Below are positions 1 through 11,610 of a DNA stretch of 64,000 nt, one piece after another. The notes below the pieces were generated by a model. It ran no database searches. It was not told the origin of the DNA and saw nothing but the letters and a program-made list of their open reading frames with translations. Source of the stretch: Siderastrea siderea. Lineage: Eukaryota > Cnidaria > Anthozoa > Scleractinia > Rhizangiidae. Where the stretch lies: NCBI GenBank assembly GCA_964030785.1, contig OZ034970.1, positions 40,128,377 to 40,192,376 of the forward strand, given 5' to 3'. A program made the translations under genes and the position numbers. Every line of letters begins with the position of its first letter. Position 1 is the stretch's first letter.

Positions 1-605
1 TGATCATTAATAGAGACATGATCATTAATTCCAAGGAACAGTGCTAGTATAAGGCATAACTAGTTTGTTGTAAGCCGCAGTGACATGTGTGAGTTTTATT
101 TGGGCAAGCTGCCCAACACGATCTTTTGAAAAACCAGTGTACGGGCAAAGTCTTCACACAGGCAGCGCGACATCTGACGAAAATGCGATTTCCACTTCGC
201 GCTGAAAATAAAGTTGAAAAGTTGAATTGGTTAAGTGAAGCTGTAAAAAAAGTACCCGCCGTATTCTCATAAAGGAAATAGCGGATTTGTATTCGCCACG
301 CTTTGTTTTCGTGCTTCTCAAAATAAAGGCCTCCAAGACGTTAATTTTTTAAATAAAGCCCTTCTTTTAGTGTTGGTTTTTACACTGCGAGAGAGAATCA
401 CGAAATAATTGTGTAGCCCAACAGGTTAAACGAGGCAAACAATCTGAGTGCCTTTCACAGCGTTTCTTGGAATTTAGGTCGAGAAAACAGACCGCATTTG
501 AGCACGAGTTTGTTAGGTGAAATGCGGCAGCCCGTAAACGATTAGAACGAGCGTAAGAATTACGTGTAAAGACTCGATAGAGACGATTTTCGCATCATTA
601 TCTCG
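1..605. other. Upstream flank of the tandem duplication; no gene seen
   Basis: AT-rich single-copy sequence before the duplicated unit. I see no credible exon, RNA gene or transposon end. It ends at the left duplication breakpoint (g605/a606), where sequence shared with 14022 onwards begins. Confidence 0.6.
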
Positions 606-722
606 AGAGAAAAACCAGAGGAAGTAGAGAATGCTTTGGAGGTTTGCTACGATCCCTGGATCAGTGCGTGTGCAACGCATGGATACTCTTTCGGTTACAG
701 GTTTCTAACAGCTCGCCAGTAT

Positions 723-2036
723 GAGGGTGTCAATGGGGTATACCTCTAGTCAGTAAACAGTTAAAAAAATCCGTTTTAGTCAGTAAACAGTAAAAAAAAT
801 CCCTTTTAGTCAATAAACAGTAAACGGGGAAAAAGTCAGTTAATAATTAACGTTTACTAACTTTTTTCTCACAATGTAGTCAACAGCGATGTTGATCACA
901 ACCTTTCATCTTCTTAGTGGTAGCAAAAAATCCTAGAATCGATAAAACGGTCTTAAATAAAAAAAATAAAAATAAAAAACAGCATGGAGAATACTTCACT
1001 GACGAACGGGTGAGTTTCTGACGAGTGAACAAAAATCACATGCGCGCATTTTTCTATGGCTTAAACTCTATTGTTGAAGACAGCAGCAAGCAGAATCGAC
1101 AGAATCAAACAGGAGTCACCATCAAGTGGTCTCAAGTGCCAACCGTAAGACTTAAAGGGGCTACGTCACCCTTTCTAGTGTCGCTTTAAAAAGCCAAAGG
1201 ACATATTTATATCAGTGGGAACCTAAACAAATTGGTCCAGCTTTGTTTAAATTTTTTCTACTAGTGCTCTAAGAGTAAACATAAGTGTCCAGAATCCTTC
1301 AGCAGCATAAGACCTGGCTGGAAATGGATTGCAACTTGAAAACAATTAGGCTAATGTTTTCAAGTTTATCGTCGTGGTGAACTCAAAAACTCTGATTATG
1401 ATATATTCTTTCTTCGCAAATTCACTTGATATCTTTCTTTTAGTGTTGTACAAGCTGATGTTGTGTCTGAGAAAGGTAGTAAGTTTTAATGTAGGGCAGT
1501 TCTGACCCAAAAACGTCGAAATCTCCATGACATAGCCCCTTTAAGGTCCCTTAATTGACACCAAGAAAGCCCTCCACGTGCAGCCTGAAGTTATTGAAGC
1601 TCTCAATTAAATAATATTCTTGAGCGAAAACGCTCGATAACTTCGGCATTACACAGCACAAATGGATGCCATGCCACGTTTGCCACGGCCGAAAGTCAGG
1701 AGAGACCCTGGAACGATTATATAAAGCCGCAGATACAGCGCAGGCTCAGGGGTTGTCACGAAAATCAGTCACGCAGCAGACTAAAAACGACAACAATGGT
1801 CGGAAGGTCTTAGCAGGGTCGAAAATCGACTCAAAAATGATTTAAACGAAGTAATGGCAATCTCAATTTTTTTATTTGCACAGAAAAAACGTTCAAAATT
1901 TGTCTTCTATGTACCGCATACGCTAAGAAAACGGCTTCCTTTTATACGATAGTCAGCTCGTATTTTGTTATTTATACGCTTACGATAACAAAAATCCACT
2001 GTTATACGCTAGTCAGTTAACCCCATTGACACCCTC
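723..2036. mobile_element. 1314-bp non-autonomous TIR DNA transposon, copy 1 only
   Basis: The ends are perfect 16-bp inverted repeats, GAGGGTGTCAATGGGG and its complement. The element is flanked by the 6-bp direct repeat CAGTAT (717-722 and 2037-2042). The empty site is visible in copy 2, which reads GCCAGTATAGCC there. Subterminal arrays of AGTCAGTAAACAG-like repeats lie inside the left end, with related CTAGTCAGTTAA sequence at the right. No transposase reading frame is present. The superfamily is unassigned: a 6-bp target duplication excludes Tc1/mariner and hAT in their usual form. Confidence 0.93.
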
Positions 2037-3541
2037 CAGTATAGCCATTTGTATACGAGCGTCTGGGTGGAAATAGTACGTGGCAGAGACCAGAGGAGCC
2101 ACCGACTTCAGTTAAGGTCGAAGTCGAAAGCGCAGCCAGATTCCAACAAATAACAATGCCAACCTGTAAAGAAAATAAACATTCGAGTTCTGTAAGTTGA
2201 AGAAGGGCACCTGTTATTATTTATACTAGCATTTCAGTTGGTAAACGGATCCATGATTATCAACGAAAGGATATACGCCATTCTTGCACGCAATATTTGT
2301 TTTTCTTTTTTAAAAAGGAAAACAAACCTCGCAGCGTTACCTAAAACCGTTCGCCACGAAAACCACTTTCTTTTCTGACCTTATTCTATTAATAAAATAT
2401 TGAAATTTTAAAAGGTATTTTTCACCTAAAACTTTCCAATTTCAGGTGCTACCGAATTTTCGCTTACCTGACAAATGAAATCCCAAAATGCAGCTGCGGG
2501 AAAGTGTGTTCTTTGATCATCTTATTACTTAGGATTATTAAATTATTGTTTTCGTCTCGTCGAAGAGGTATTTTTAAGAAAACTAGTTAAGAAGAAGTTA
2601 TTCGATTATTTCAGTTCTGGCAACGCCTCCGGATAACAATCAAAGTAAACCGTGTAAAAAGACTCGACAAGGAAGTGAATAACAAGCAACCATCGTCACT
2701 TTAGGTGTTAAACCCTATGGGCAACAAGATCTCAATTATATAATCTTAGCTGTGTATCATAAGTGGTTGAATCTGACTGCACCATCAATGACAAACGAGG
2801 TTATCTAAATGAGCGTACAAGGAATACGGTTTCGTTCAAGGCGGCTCTCATTTTCACCACCTAAATTCCCATGGATTCCTTCGATTGTATGGTATGGCTT
2901 TCGAGTCTAAATGTTCCTAGCTCTTATTTACCAAGACGTTGATACGATGAATTATTTCACTTGCTCAGCATTTGACAGTCAGGAATGTCCGAAACTCATG
3001 ACTTACTGCAGCAGAGCTTAAGATTATAAACGATATTAAGATTGCAGTTTACGAAAACAGAGATGTCAAAATCGGCTCCTTAAATCAAACTCTCTGTTTT
3101 ATAAAACTAATTTGGAAAGTTGTGCCGGTGCCCAATACCTTATTGAGCTAAGAGCGGTTTTATTTCGTCTTCTGCTCAGTTACGACAATTACAAAAAAAG
3201 CAGGACTAAGTGAATAGAGGTTGTCAGGTCAAATACTGAACCCTTTCACCTAAGAGTCATGTTTGAATACGTTAGTGTGGCTCCAGTATTGGGGTGTGTG
3301 GGTCTCTGTTCAAGCTGGACAAGTTGGTTCACACTTTGGGTCTGTAGGTAAAGTCTTCATGTGCCCATTTAAATGAAAGCTACCGAGTAGTATGTTGATG
3401 TATTGCTGTTCAATTTTCAATATATTTTACTAAAGAAACCATTCCGAGAACCTTCCATTATTTTTAACTTTGGCGCGCTCACGGAATAAACTAAGGAAAG
3501 GGGCTTAACTGGTGTTCATCCGGTGCCTTAACTACCTCATT

Positions 3542-3959
3542 ATAAGCCTAGGGCTTTCTTCGACTACCATGTATGTAGCACGTAACTATTAAAAATAGAT
3601 TTCACTTCTCTTGTAAGTGTTAAAACGGTCAAGGCAGCCCATAAAATTCTTTCTGTGCAATTTTTAGAGTTAATTTGAGCTCAACGCTCTGAAGAAGAAG
3701 GCGCGATTTTCTCTCGTGAAGGCAAACAAATCAATAAACCGTTAATAATTATAACCCTAGGGCTTTCTTTGACTACCATGTATGTAGCAAGTAACTATTA
3801 AGAAAAAAGAGATTTCGTATTTCTTGCAAGTGTTAAAACAGTCAAGGCAGCCCATAAAATTCTTTCCCATAAATTTTTGGAGTAAATTTGAGCTCAACAC
3901 TCTAAAGAAGAAGGCACGATTTTCTCTCGTGAAGCCAAACAAATCAATAAACCGTTAAT
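3542..3959. repeat. Two-unit tandem repeat, 209-bp period (copy 1)
   Basis: Unit 1 (3542-3750) and unit 2 (3751-3959) both begin ATAA-CCTAGGGCTTTCTT and both end AATCAATAAACCGTTAATAA, with scattered differences between them. The same dimer lies in copy 2, so it predates the 12-kb duplication. Function unknown; no coding signal. Confidence 0.85.
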
Positions 3960-4110
3960 AATTTATTTGATGCAAGGATGTTTGGATCTTTCTTTAGTCC
4001 AAAGGTTATACGATTGTTTTTTGTTTGGCTTTTGCTGCCTTCTGAAAACACAGCTATAACTTAAAACGTTTTCTCTGATTTGCTCTGCTTGCTCTGATGA
4101 AGGCTGACTA

Positions 4111-4841
4111 TTTTTTTTTTAATTTTTTTTTTAAAATTATATTTTGTCCAGGAAATTTTACACTGGGTATTTTACAGTATTTACAATATATTCTTACTTA
4201 AAGCTAAATAAGAAACCAAAAGGAGGATGCATGGTAGTTCCCATTTTGACAATGTTCAGCAATTATTTTCAATACGGCATTTATTTTTGAGTTGAGTAGT
4301 AAACTCTTGGAGGGAGATGGCTTTGTTGTTTAACTTACTTGAATATAGATAGTGGCGCATAAAGAGGGTGGTATAGTTAAATTTCTTCGCTATTTTTCTA
4401 TCGTGTAAATCAGAGATTACACCAAATAACATTTCTTCTGTTGTTGGGGTGATCTGACACGAGTTTGTTGCGTTAAACCATTGCAAAACGTCTTTTGCAA
4501 ATGCCTTCGTAAAAGAGCATTCAATAAATGTGTGGTCAATGCAGTCGTTCTGTCCGCAGTATATGCATTCATCATCCTTCTTGATACCATATTTGAATAA
4601 TTCTCTCTTCGTTACTATAATTCTATGTATGAACTTGAAGTGAAACTCTTTGAGTTTATTTTCCTTACAAACATTTTTCAGCGACTTAAAGATCCTACAA
4701 CAGGAATCTTCGTTTAGAGAGAGACTTTTACTCCACCGTTTGGCTGACTATATAACTCCCCCAACGGTGAAAACGTTAGGTGTTGAAGTCCAATACTTGA
4801 CCTCAAAATACGTAGAGTTGATAACAAGTCAAGTACTCTAA
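4111..4841 (-). pseudogene. LINE (non-LTR retrotransposon) 3' relic, copy 1
   Basis: Read on the minus strand, the open frame ending at 4256 encodes the C-terminal tail of a non-LTR reverse transcriptase ORF. It has the FKFIHRIIVTKRELFKYGI stretch followed by a CxxC...H...C knuckle (CIYC...DHTFIEC), which is typical of LINE ORF2 tails. An in-frame TAG lies at 4748-4750 and homologous peptide continues past it, so it is dead. T-runs at 4111-4132 would be the poly(A) end of the minus-strand element. 5' truncated: no reverse transcriptase core is present. Confidence 0.75.
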
Positions 4842-5329
4842 CAGTTTCTTGATCCACGGTATATTTATTCTCGTCGAAGGACTACTTTTCACCACCGATG
4901 CAACAGATTTTGAATCCTATATTTTTGTAGCAGCACAATTACTCCACGAACGGCGCGCTGGATGTTTAACAATCACCCTGTATTCCGCGAGGCCACACCA
5001 TTTTTTCAACCACAGAGTCAGAAACCACCTTGTGCAACATCATAAACAGTAGTACAGGAAAAAACTGATCAATAGCTCTCAATTTGAATTGTCACCTATT
5101 AGGATTTCACCCACACTCAAAAATTAGAACGGTCTAGTACAGTAAAAAAACAGCATTCGCAAGGCTAAGCAAAAGTAGACTATCATTTGTTACTTCTCCG
5201 ATCTCGCCATTTTATCGTTTGTTATTAAGCGATATTTCAAAGGTTCGTTTTCCTCTTGTATCTCTATATTCGTTTCCATGATACCAACAAAATCTCCTAC
5301 CAAAACGACGAGTTGTTAAACTGTACAAC

Positions 5330-5375
5330 TCAAAAAAAAAAAAAAAAAAACCTGTACAACTCATCCTATTTTTGT
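5330..5375. repeat. A-tract flanked by 12-bp direct repeats
   Basis: A run of ~19 A is bounded on both sides by CTGTACAACTCA. The counterpart at 17416-17470 has the A-run interrupted by C. This may be a target-site duplication around a retroposed A-tail or a slippage product; nothing decides between them. Confidence 0.45.
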
Positions 5376-6558
5376 GGTTTCGTATCCGTTTGTGTGATAC
5401 CGGTGGAACACCGGTGTCCATTATGAAGACAAAAACGAAATTCACAAACAAAGAACACCTCACGAGAAAAGCAACAACAAGAAAAAAGAACAAAGAAACA
5501 AAACAAAAGACAAACAAGTGGAACCAAAAGAAAATAATTCGAAGCAAACAAAATAATACAAACCCTTAGGTGGGCGGATGAAATTGACTGAAGAGAAATT
5601 AAACTCATTGTATATGAGTTTATAAAAAACTGGATCATGGTATAATGCAATTCTAGAGTTTCTATTGGCTCAGCAGCCATGGTATCTGAGTCATTATAAC
5701 ATGCTCTCCAAATATGGTCAATGAACATTCAACAACGAAGTAAGCTGAAAGATTTTTCCCCTCAAGCAGCCCTGCGAGAAAAATGCACGACAAAAATCAC
5801 TTTGCAGCGAAGTTAAATTAACCAGAAATTACAAATGATCGTCACTGAGACACAAATCAAAATGGTTCGGGAGTGCTTGATTTCATAGGACGACAAGAAA
5901 TTGCAAAAATAGAATTTAAGCAATTAGCGTTGTGCTTACAATTTTTTTCGTCGTCACGTCGATTATTAAAATTTTGCAAACGCTAGGTTTTATACGAAAG
6001 GCTTTCGACGGAATATCAAGACAAGACGTAAAACTAAAACACAGCAAAATGCAAGAAAAGCATTTAATAAAAATTGTCACACTTGGCGAGTCTGTACAAA
6101 AATCATGAAGCAATCTGTAAGCCTAAAAAAACAGGCACTGAACAAGCTAGCTACCAGAAAGGGCGACACTGTTTTGGTTTTACCGTACCCAAATTGTGAA
6201 TTAGCCAATCAGAAGCCTTGTTTACTGTCATGATTTTCTACGATATCAAGTCACTGACCTGATATCCTACGATATCATGGACAGTTTGTGAAACTCGCAT
6301 TTCTTTTGCAGACTTTAGAGGCGAAAATTACAACAGAAATACAACCAAACGTAAAACTATTACATCGGTTAAACGAGAAAGTAATTTGTTTAACGGTAAG
6401 AGAAGGGAAAAAAATACAATTTCGCGCCAAAATTTGAAGCGGCTACACTGGCGGGCGCTCGTGTGAACTTTACGGACAGCGCTGAAACGTTTTTGGTTTC
6501 AAAACGGGACCGGATTTTCCAAATTTCTTTCTTAACTTGGACTTCCAAGTTTCAGAAA

Positions 6559-6633
6559 ATGAAACTCCAAACAAAAGAATTAAATAAAATGGCAGATGAG
6601 GAGTTGGAGAAGAGTATTGACGACCAGAAAAGT
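6559..6633 (+). CDS. Candidate first coding exon of bZIP gene, copy 1
   Basis: An ATG at 6559 (or the in-frame ATG at 6589, starting MADEELEKSIDDQKS) runs to a possible donor AGT|GTAAAT at 6633/6634. The phase is 0, which matches the phase-0 acceptor of the basic-region exon at 8196. The acidic start is plausible for a short Fos/ATF3-like protein. An inverted CCAAT-type site (CCAAT at 6205-6209) lies ~380 bp upstream. No transcript evidence is available, so the exon could instead be non-coding or elsewhere. Confidence 0.35.
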
Positions 6634-6725
6634 GTAAATACGTGTCGCTCTACAACGCCTGACTGATCACGGTAACTGAAAAAAAAAGAAAACGCCGGGT
6701 TTTAGGACGAATTTGGGTACGGTAA

Positions 6726-6890
6726 ATACCTAATCGCACCTTTCTTGGTACGCTTCAGCAGCATATCAAGCTCGTTTGGTCCCACCATGGGTATTTTGGC
6801 TCGACTGCGTCTCGCCAAAATACGAACCATGGCTCGACCAAACTCGCCTGATATGCCGCCGAAGCGTACCAGAAAGGTACGATTAGGTAT
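6726..6890. mobile_element. Foldback MITE (165-bp imperfect palindrome), copy 1
   Basis: The left arm ATACCTAATCGCACC... is mirrored by the right arm ...GGTACGATTAGGTAT. The centre is near 6808, around the TTTTGGCTCGA / TCTCGCCAAAA segments. Both arms carry GGTACGCTTC / GAAGCGTACC and CCATGG motifs. No coding capacity. Confidence 0.8.
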
Positions 6891-6915
6891 AAATATCACG
6901 CAAAATTGACACTGG

Positions 6916-7315
6916 TTAACCCGCACTCGTTGTAGCTATGTTTTCCAGCGGCTCCAAATGTTCAGATACAAATCGGATGCCATGATGTAAAATAAGTTGA
7001 ATTGCTTTCTCGGGTGTTTGAATGTTGTTTTTACCATTCCGTCCGGGCCCTCTAAACTGAGAACAACTGCGTTTTGTAAGCTGGTGAATTCTAATATTCC
7101 TCACTTCCGTAGCCTTGCTTCAGTCAGCTTTATAGAAATCATCGTACGCGTTCAAGTTAAAATAAAATTCTGTCTTCAGTTCGATCAAACAAGTACATGA
7201 TGGTTCCGTTGTGCGAACGGATTACAAACTTGTTCAGCTTCATTTCAACTCCAGCATCTACAATGGTGAGATCGTAAGGCTTCAATTCGCTTTGAACGAT
7301 TAGTACAACAATTTT
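6916..7315 (-). pseudogene. Coding-like relic of unknown family, copy 1
   Basis: On the minus strand, two short open stretches in different frames have protein-like composition. The first (7315 to stop at 7157) ends MYLFDRTEDRILF. The second (7104 to stop at 6916) contains TPEKAIQLILHHGIRFVSE. I do not recognise the family. The order and frame change suggest one degraded ORF, possibly from a transposon. The same arrangement lies in copy 2 (19021-19420). It could also be chance open frame. Confidence 0.3.
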
Positions 7316-7355
7316 TTACGAAAAATCAAACACGTTCCACATTTCATAGCCAATA

Positions 7356-7529
7356 ATAGGCCATTTCCGAATTGTCTTGTGCTTCTTTTTCAAAGCGAGG
7401 CTTCGTGCAAAACCTTTCATATGAAAATGAGTTTTATCTGCATGTGAATGAAAACTCATTTTCATATGAAAGGCTATGCACAAAGCCTCGCTTTGAAAAA
7501 GAGTTACAAGACAATTCGGAAATGGCCTG
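7356..7529. mobile_element. Palindromic MITE, ATAGGCCATTTCCGAATT family, member 1
   Basis: The ends ATAGGCCATTTCCGAATTGT and ACAATTCGGAAATGGCCTGT are inverted repeats. Internal arms carry TTTTCAAAGCGAGGCTT / AAGCCTCGCTTTGAAAA and CATATGAAAATGAG / CTCATTTTCATATG. Related members are at 19461, 31435 and 37430. Confidence 0.88.
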
Positions 7530-7748
7530 TTGGAATATTTTTCCCAAAACTTGTGCTCTTACGTTCACTTCAGAGCAGTTTCATTGATTCATTCAGCTTT
7601 GCAAAGAAACGCTGCAACACTTCGCAAGGTCTTGGCGCCTTTTTCGTTCAGTCATGTGATCGATGCTTGTTCCCTTTTATCCCTTTTCTCTCTCACTCTT
7701 TTTGCTCTTTCTTGATTCTATAGTAATCAGTGATTTCGTTTTTAATAA

Positions 7749-7832
7749 AACAATTATTCTACTCGGGCTTGCCGGATATCAAATTATAGATAACCAACGA
7801 GGCACGTAGCGCGCCCTCGTAGAATAATTGTT
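7749..7832. mobile_element. Short foldback element, copy 1
   Basis: AACAATTATTCTACTCGGGC at the left is mirrored by GCCCTCGTAGAATAATTGTT at the right across an ~44-bp centre. This is a compact 84-bp MITE or hairpin, duplicated at 19854-19937. Confidence 0.75.
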
Positions 7833-8195
7833 AAATATTTGTAAACTCTGGGACAGGAGTCGATAACATGCATATTCAACAACCTCATTTTGTCCACTAA
7901 GCCTATTTCAAAACTAACCCTAAAAATGCTAGGCATGAGCTTACCCTAAAGTCTAAATTCAGTGCTATGGTTGGGGATAGACTTAGGTGGAGGGGGTCGC
8001 GTAAGTAGATGCTACGTTAAGGATACTTTGGCTTAGGTGGTGTAGATAGTTAATTGGTTATCGTAGAGGAAAGGGAATGGGATTGTTATCTCACGCTTGC
8101 TTAGAGACAGAAGGTGGAAAACGATGGTTGTTTAGCATTAGGTTGAAAGGTTATTGTGGGTAGGTGTTATTTAATGGTGACCTTCACTCTGGCAG

Positions 8196-8303
8196 GTGAC
8201 CGCTGACGAAGAAGAGCGAAGACGAATAAGAAGGGAGAGGAACAAAGTTGCCGCCTCTAAATGCCGTAAGAAAAGAAAAGAACATGTCAAAACACTAGTA
8301 GAG
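8196..8303 (+). CDS. bZIP transcription factor (Fos/ATF3-like), basic-region exon, copy 1
   Basis: A 108-nt, phase-0 exon bounded by acceptor CTCTGGCAG (AG at 8194-8195) and donor GAG|GTAAAG. It encodes an acidic start followed by a complete DNA-binding basic region. That region has the signature NKVAASKCRKKR (NxxAAxxCR), which in AP-1/ATF family members contacts TRE/CRE half-sites in the nucleus. It joins in phase to the zipper exon at 9337. The exon length and the intron position between basic region and zipper are the same in the paralogue at 38365. The gene converges on the minus-strand GPCR at 11611. An upstream exon is needed for an ATG; a candidate lies at 6559-6633. Family assignment is firm; Fos versus ATF3/JDP2 is not resolved. 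Confidence 0.88.
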
Positions 8304-9336
8304 GTAAAGATACACCTGGAACTAGAAACTAGAGTTCTATGTTCTATGTCCATCGCTAAAACAGACCTGATTGTTAAAATATGGCTGATTCACTAAGTAA
8401 GAGCTTTGGTTGCTGTCTACGTATTAGGGCAACGGCCCTGTTGAAGACGTTTTACTTAAAAACATCGACAAATAACTGACTCCTTGACAGTAAAATCAAC
8501 CATTTTGGAAACTGGACAAAACTGTCTGTTAAGCCTGGTTTAGATGTACCTCAAAGCCCTGGTATGGCTTGTTTGGTTTTAGAAATTGTAACCTAAAGAA
8601 AAGAAAGGTTTGTCCGGCCTAACCAGGCTTTCTTGGTAAGTCTGGTTCGAAAACAGTACCTCAAAAGCCTGGTTGGGCTGGTGCTCTATGGGCTTTGACG
8701 GGCAGTCTCTTTCGAAAACGTTACCTGAAAAGCTCAGTTAGCCCGGTTAGAAAAACTAATACGCTGTAACCGAAAAAGTCTGGAAAGCCTATTGGCACGA
8801 AATACAATGTTTGTATGGGAGAGGATGAAAGTCGATGTAAAATAACTACCGGCCTAAACTATGAAATCTGAGAAATTGTATGATAGGAGAAACAGGGAAA
8901 CTTTTTAAACTGTAGACTTTTAAGATAGCAAGTAAAAGATTTTTCGGGTAATATTCGAGGGGCGAATACTCGTTTCCAATTTGCCACACGTTTGTCGGTC
9001 TCTACATTTTTCCTGCGGACTTTAACAGAGTTTCACAGACAAATAAATGAAAAACTGATAAGGCCTTTACACGCTTCCTTGCTCAGCTACATTCCTTTAA
9101 CTTCAAGATAATTATCTTTTACCAGAGATCCAAAGTTTCCAATCCGTAATTTGTGCAGTTTCAAATTTTACGGAAGTAGCAGTACTAGCAGCAGCAGAAG
9201 TAATAGTGATAGTTGTTGTAATAACTGAAATCACTAACCCTGTCTAAGTTTAAGAACCTTGGCAGAGAAAACTATCTAAATAAATACTTTGTGGAAGTTT
9301 TTCTGATTCAAAACAAACTCTTGGCTTTTATTTCAG

Positions 9337-9501
9337 GCATCTGAGGAGCTTGAACATCAAAACAATGATCTTCAGGGACAGATCAGCAAACTACAAGCAG
9401 AAATCAAACAACTGGAATTCATGCTAGACTCGCATAGCTGCTCAAAATATTCCCACGGTCAGCTGCAAGAAGACCAGGAACTTGGTTTAAATGCTAATTA
9501 G
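9337..9501 (+). CDS. bZIP transcription factor, leucine-zipper exon, copy 1
   Basis: This exon follows a good acceptor (CTTTTATTTCAG) and runs 55 codons to TAG. With the upstream Leu in KTL, it gives five heptad-spaced leucines (EEL, NDL, SKL, KQL). The stretch after the zipper (LEFMLDSHSC) resembles the FILAAH-type end of Fos/ATF3 zippers. Dimerisation with AP-1/ATF partners is expected from the family. The C-terminal tail after the zipper is short (~20 residues), with no recognised transactivation domain. AATAAA follows at 9551-9556. Confidence 0.88.
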   Translation, partial: ASEELEHQNNDLQGQISKLQAEIKQLEFMLDSHSCSKYSHGQLQEDQELGLNAN

Positions 9502-9550
9502 CTACGAAGGGTAAAATCAAATGGAACAAGAATCAATTACTCTCCTAACA

Positions 9551-9556
9551 AATAAA
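9551..9556 (+). terminator. Possible poly(A) signal of bZIP copy 1
   Basis: Canonical AATAAA 50 nt after the bZIP stop codon, with the counterpart at 21656-21661 in copy 2. The position is reasonable for a short 3' UTR. Confidence 0.45.
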
Positions 9557-11610
9557 GAGCCGAATGCCGCCCTGGCGAGGGAATCGGTCAATTTTATGTT
9601 ATCACTCTGGGGTGGGCGCACGTTTTGAATTTAAGCATGACATTCTGTCAAGGGGCGTGGCTTGGAGTTGTACTATTCATTATGTTCCAACAAGAGAAGA
9701 TAAATAAGAGATGATCCATCCCAAATAGAAACCCTACATCAATGATAATTTGCCTTAGCGCTTTTGAAAAGTCTAAAGGGCCGACAACGTTGTCTCATAC
9801 CACTATTATTTATTTTATTTTAATACCACGTTCGTCTCACAACGCTGACATAGATAACGCCTGCTTCTTGTTGCTGATCTAAAAATGAGTCAAAAACGAT
9901 CCTCACTGATGTGGGTGCGTGCGGGGGATCGGCTCTCTCACCCATATCTTCTGTTGGTGTTTCCTCCTGTACTAATACTAATGCCATACAAGGGGGTTCT
10001 AGCCTTTGCGTTTGTGGATGTTTGACAAGAATTTGACGAGAGTTTGACCATTCATTTGGAAGTTATTGGGCGGCACTTCCCCCTGGAATTGTGTCTTTTA
10101 CGGTGCAAGCTTAAGGGGGCTTTCACCTTTGCCGGAGACTTAAGGTGAAATCCTTAAGTGTGGTCATTCAAATGAAAGCCATTGAGCTGCACTTCCCTGT
10201 GCTGTTTTCGTTTTTTTGTTGTTGAAAATTTAAGAGAATTTTACCAGGAGGGTAAATGGTTAAAGGACAGTTGTTGTATCAATGCTTTGCGTTTTTGTTT
10301 CCTTCTACGAAGTTTGCAGTCAATGACAACTTGCTTAGCAGCGCTAAAGCAAAAAACAAATCATAAACAAAAAGAAATGTGTCAGCATATTTACGGTATT
10401 AGGAATGTGAAATCGATATTGCAGTTTTAGACATATATATTCATGTGTCAGGCTAAAAAAATAAAATGTTTTCATTTGTGAATTACATTATTAAAGTACC
10501 AATGCATTTAAGTGTTATTTAGTGTCCTAGAAAGTAAAGATCGACATGATGCACCTATTATAGCCTCTGTCTGTTTATTGAACTAACGATCCTCACTGAA
10601 AACGCCGTCACTTTTTTCGTGCGGCAACACTTTCGCAATCTGAGGGAAATTAGAGCTCGATGCCTGCATGTAAATTTTGCAGAATTGAGATCTGTTTTTC
10701 ACTTCTACTGTCTACGTTGCCAAAATTGAGAAAATTAAGACCCGCGAAAATAAGTAACATTAATGAGAAACCTGTACTCCTACATTCAAATTAAAGCACA
10801 AGATTATTCACTTTTTCTCAAAAGGAACATCAAACGCGTGGATTGCGATATTGAGATGATTATGAACAGGTGAGAAGCATGAAAAGGACATTTATTTGGT
10901 CTAATGGACAAAATTATAGTCATTTTCTTTATATCCGAGAATCTGTTTACATCAAGAACTTTGGGCACGTGGATATAAAGATTTACAGAAATTTGCATTG
11001 TTACCCCGTCGTAAGGACGGGGTTTAGAAGGTCTCCCGGGGTCTAGTAGTACCTAATTTTTTGTTTTTTACCAGGTCACTTGCCCCAGATCTCGAGTTTT
11101 CGCTCGGCCAAACAAATATCGGTCTTGTCTTTCGCTACAGACGCTAGGGTTCGTATCTTGAGTGAGCGAAATTTATTTTGCACCCTGAGGGGAGGGAGAA
11201 CTGGAGAACAACGCGGGGTCTAACGCACTTGGGGCTTTTCCTGTTTTGTCGAAGGTACTAATGGTGGTGCCTCTCCTCCCACTCTCCCCTGAAGCAGGAG
11301 AATAAGAACATCTTACGTCCTGGTATCCGTCACGACAGCCAACTAGCAAACTCTATCGTAAGTGCACGTACGCATGCAAGCATCATAGACAGCTTGTGGC
11401 TGTAGCCACATAAAAATGATTGAAATACGGAACGACAAGTGACCTTCTTCATTGCTGACGATTTGTACAATCTTATTGTAAGAAAAATAATGATAATGAA
11501 ATGAAAAATAAAATAATTACTAGCCACATTAAGGCTAAATGTTCACGGTCGGTTAAGAGTATCCTATTTAACATTTAACACAAAGGACCGTTAAAGGTTC
11601 GTATAAGCGT
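9557..11610. other. Intergenic between convergent bZIP and GPCR, copy 1
   Basis: I see no supported gene. Small open frames here are not conserved as coding in copy 2: frame-changing indels occur at ~10250-10330 relative to 22350-22400. Confidence 0.5.

Noticed and set aside
7372..7723. Overlapping open frames duplicated in both 12-kb copies
   Set aside because: They lie in and beside a palindromic MITE; identity reflects the recent duplication.
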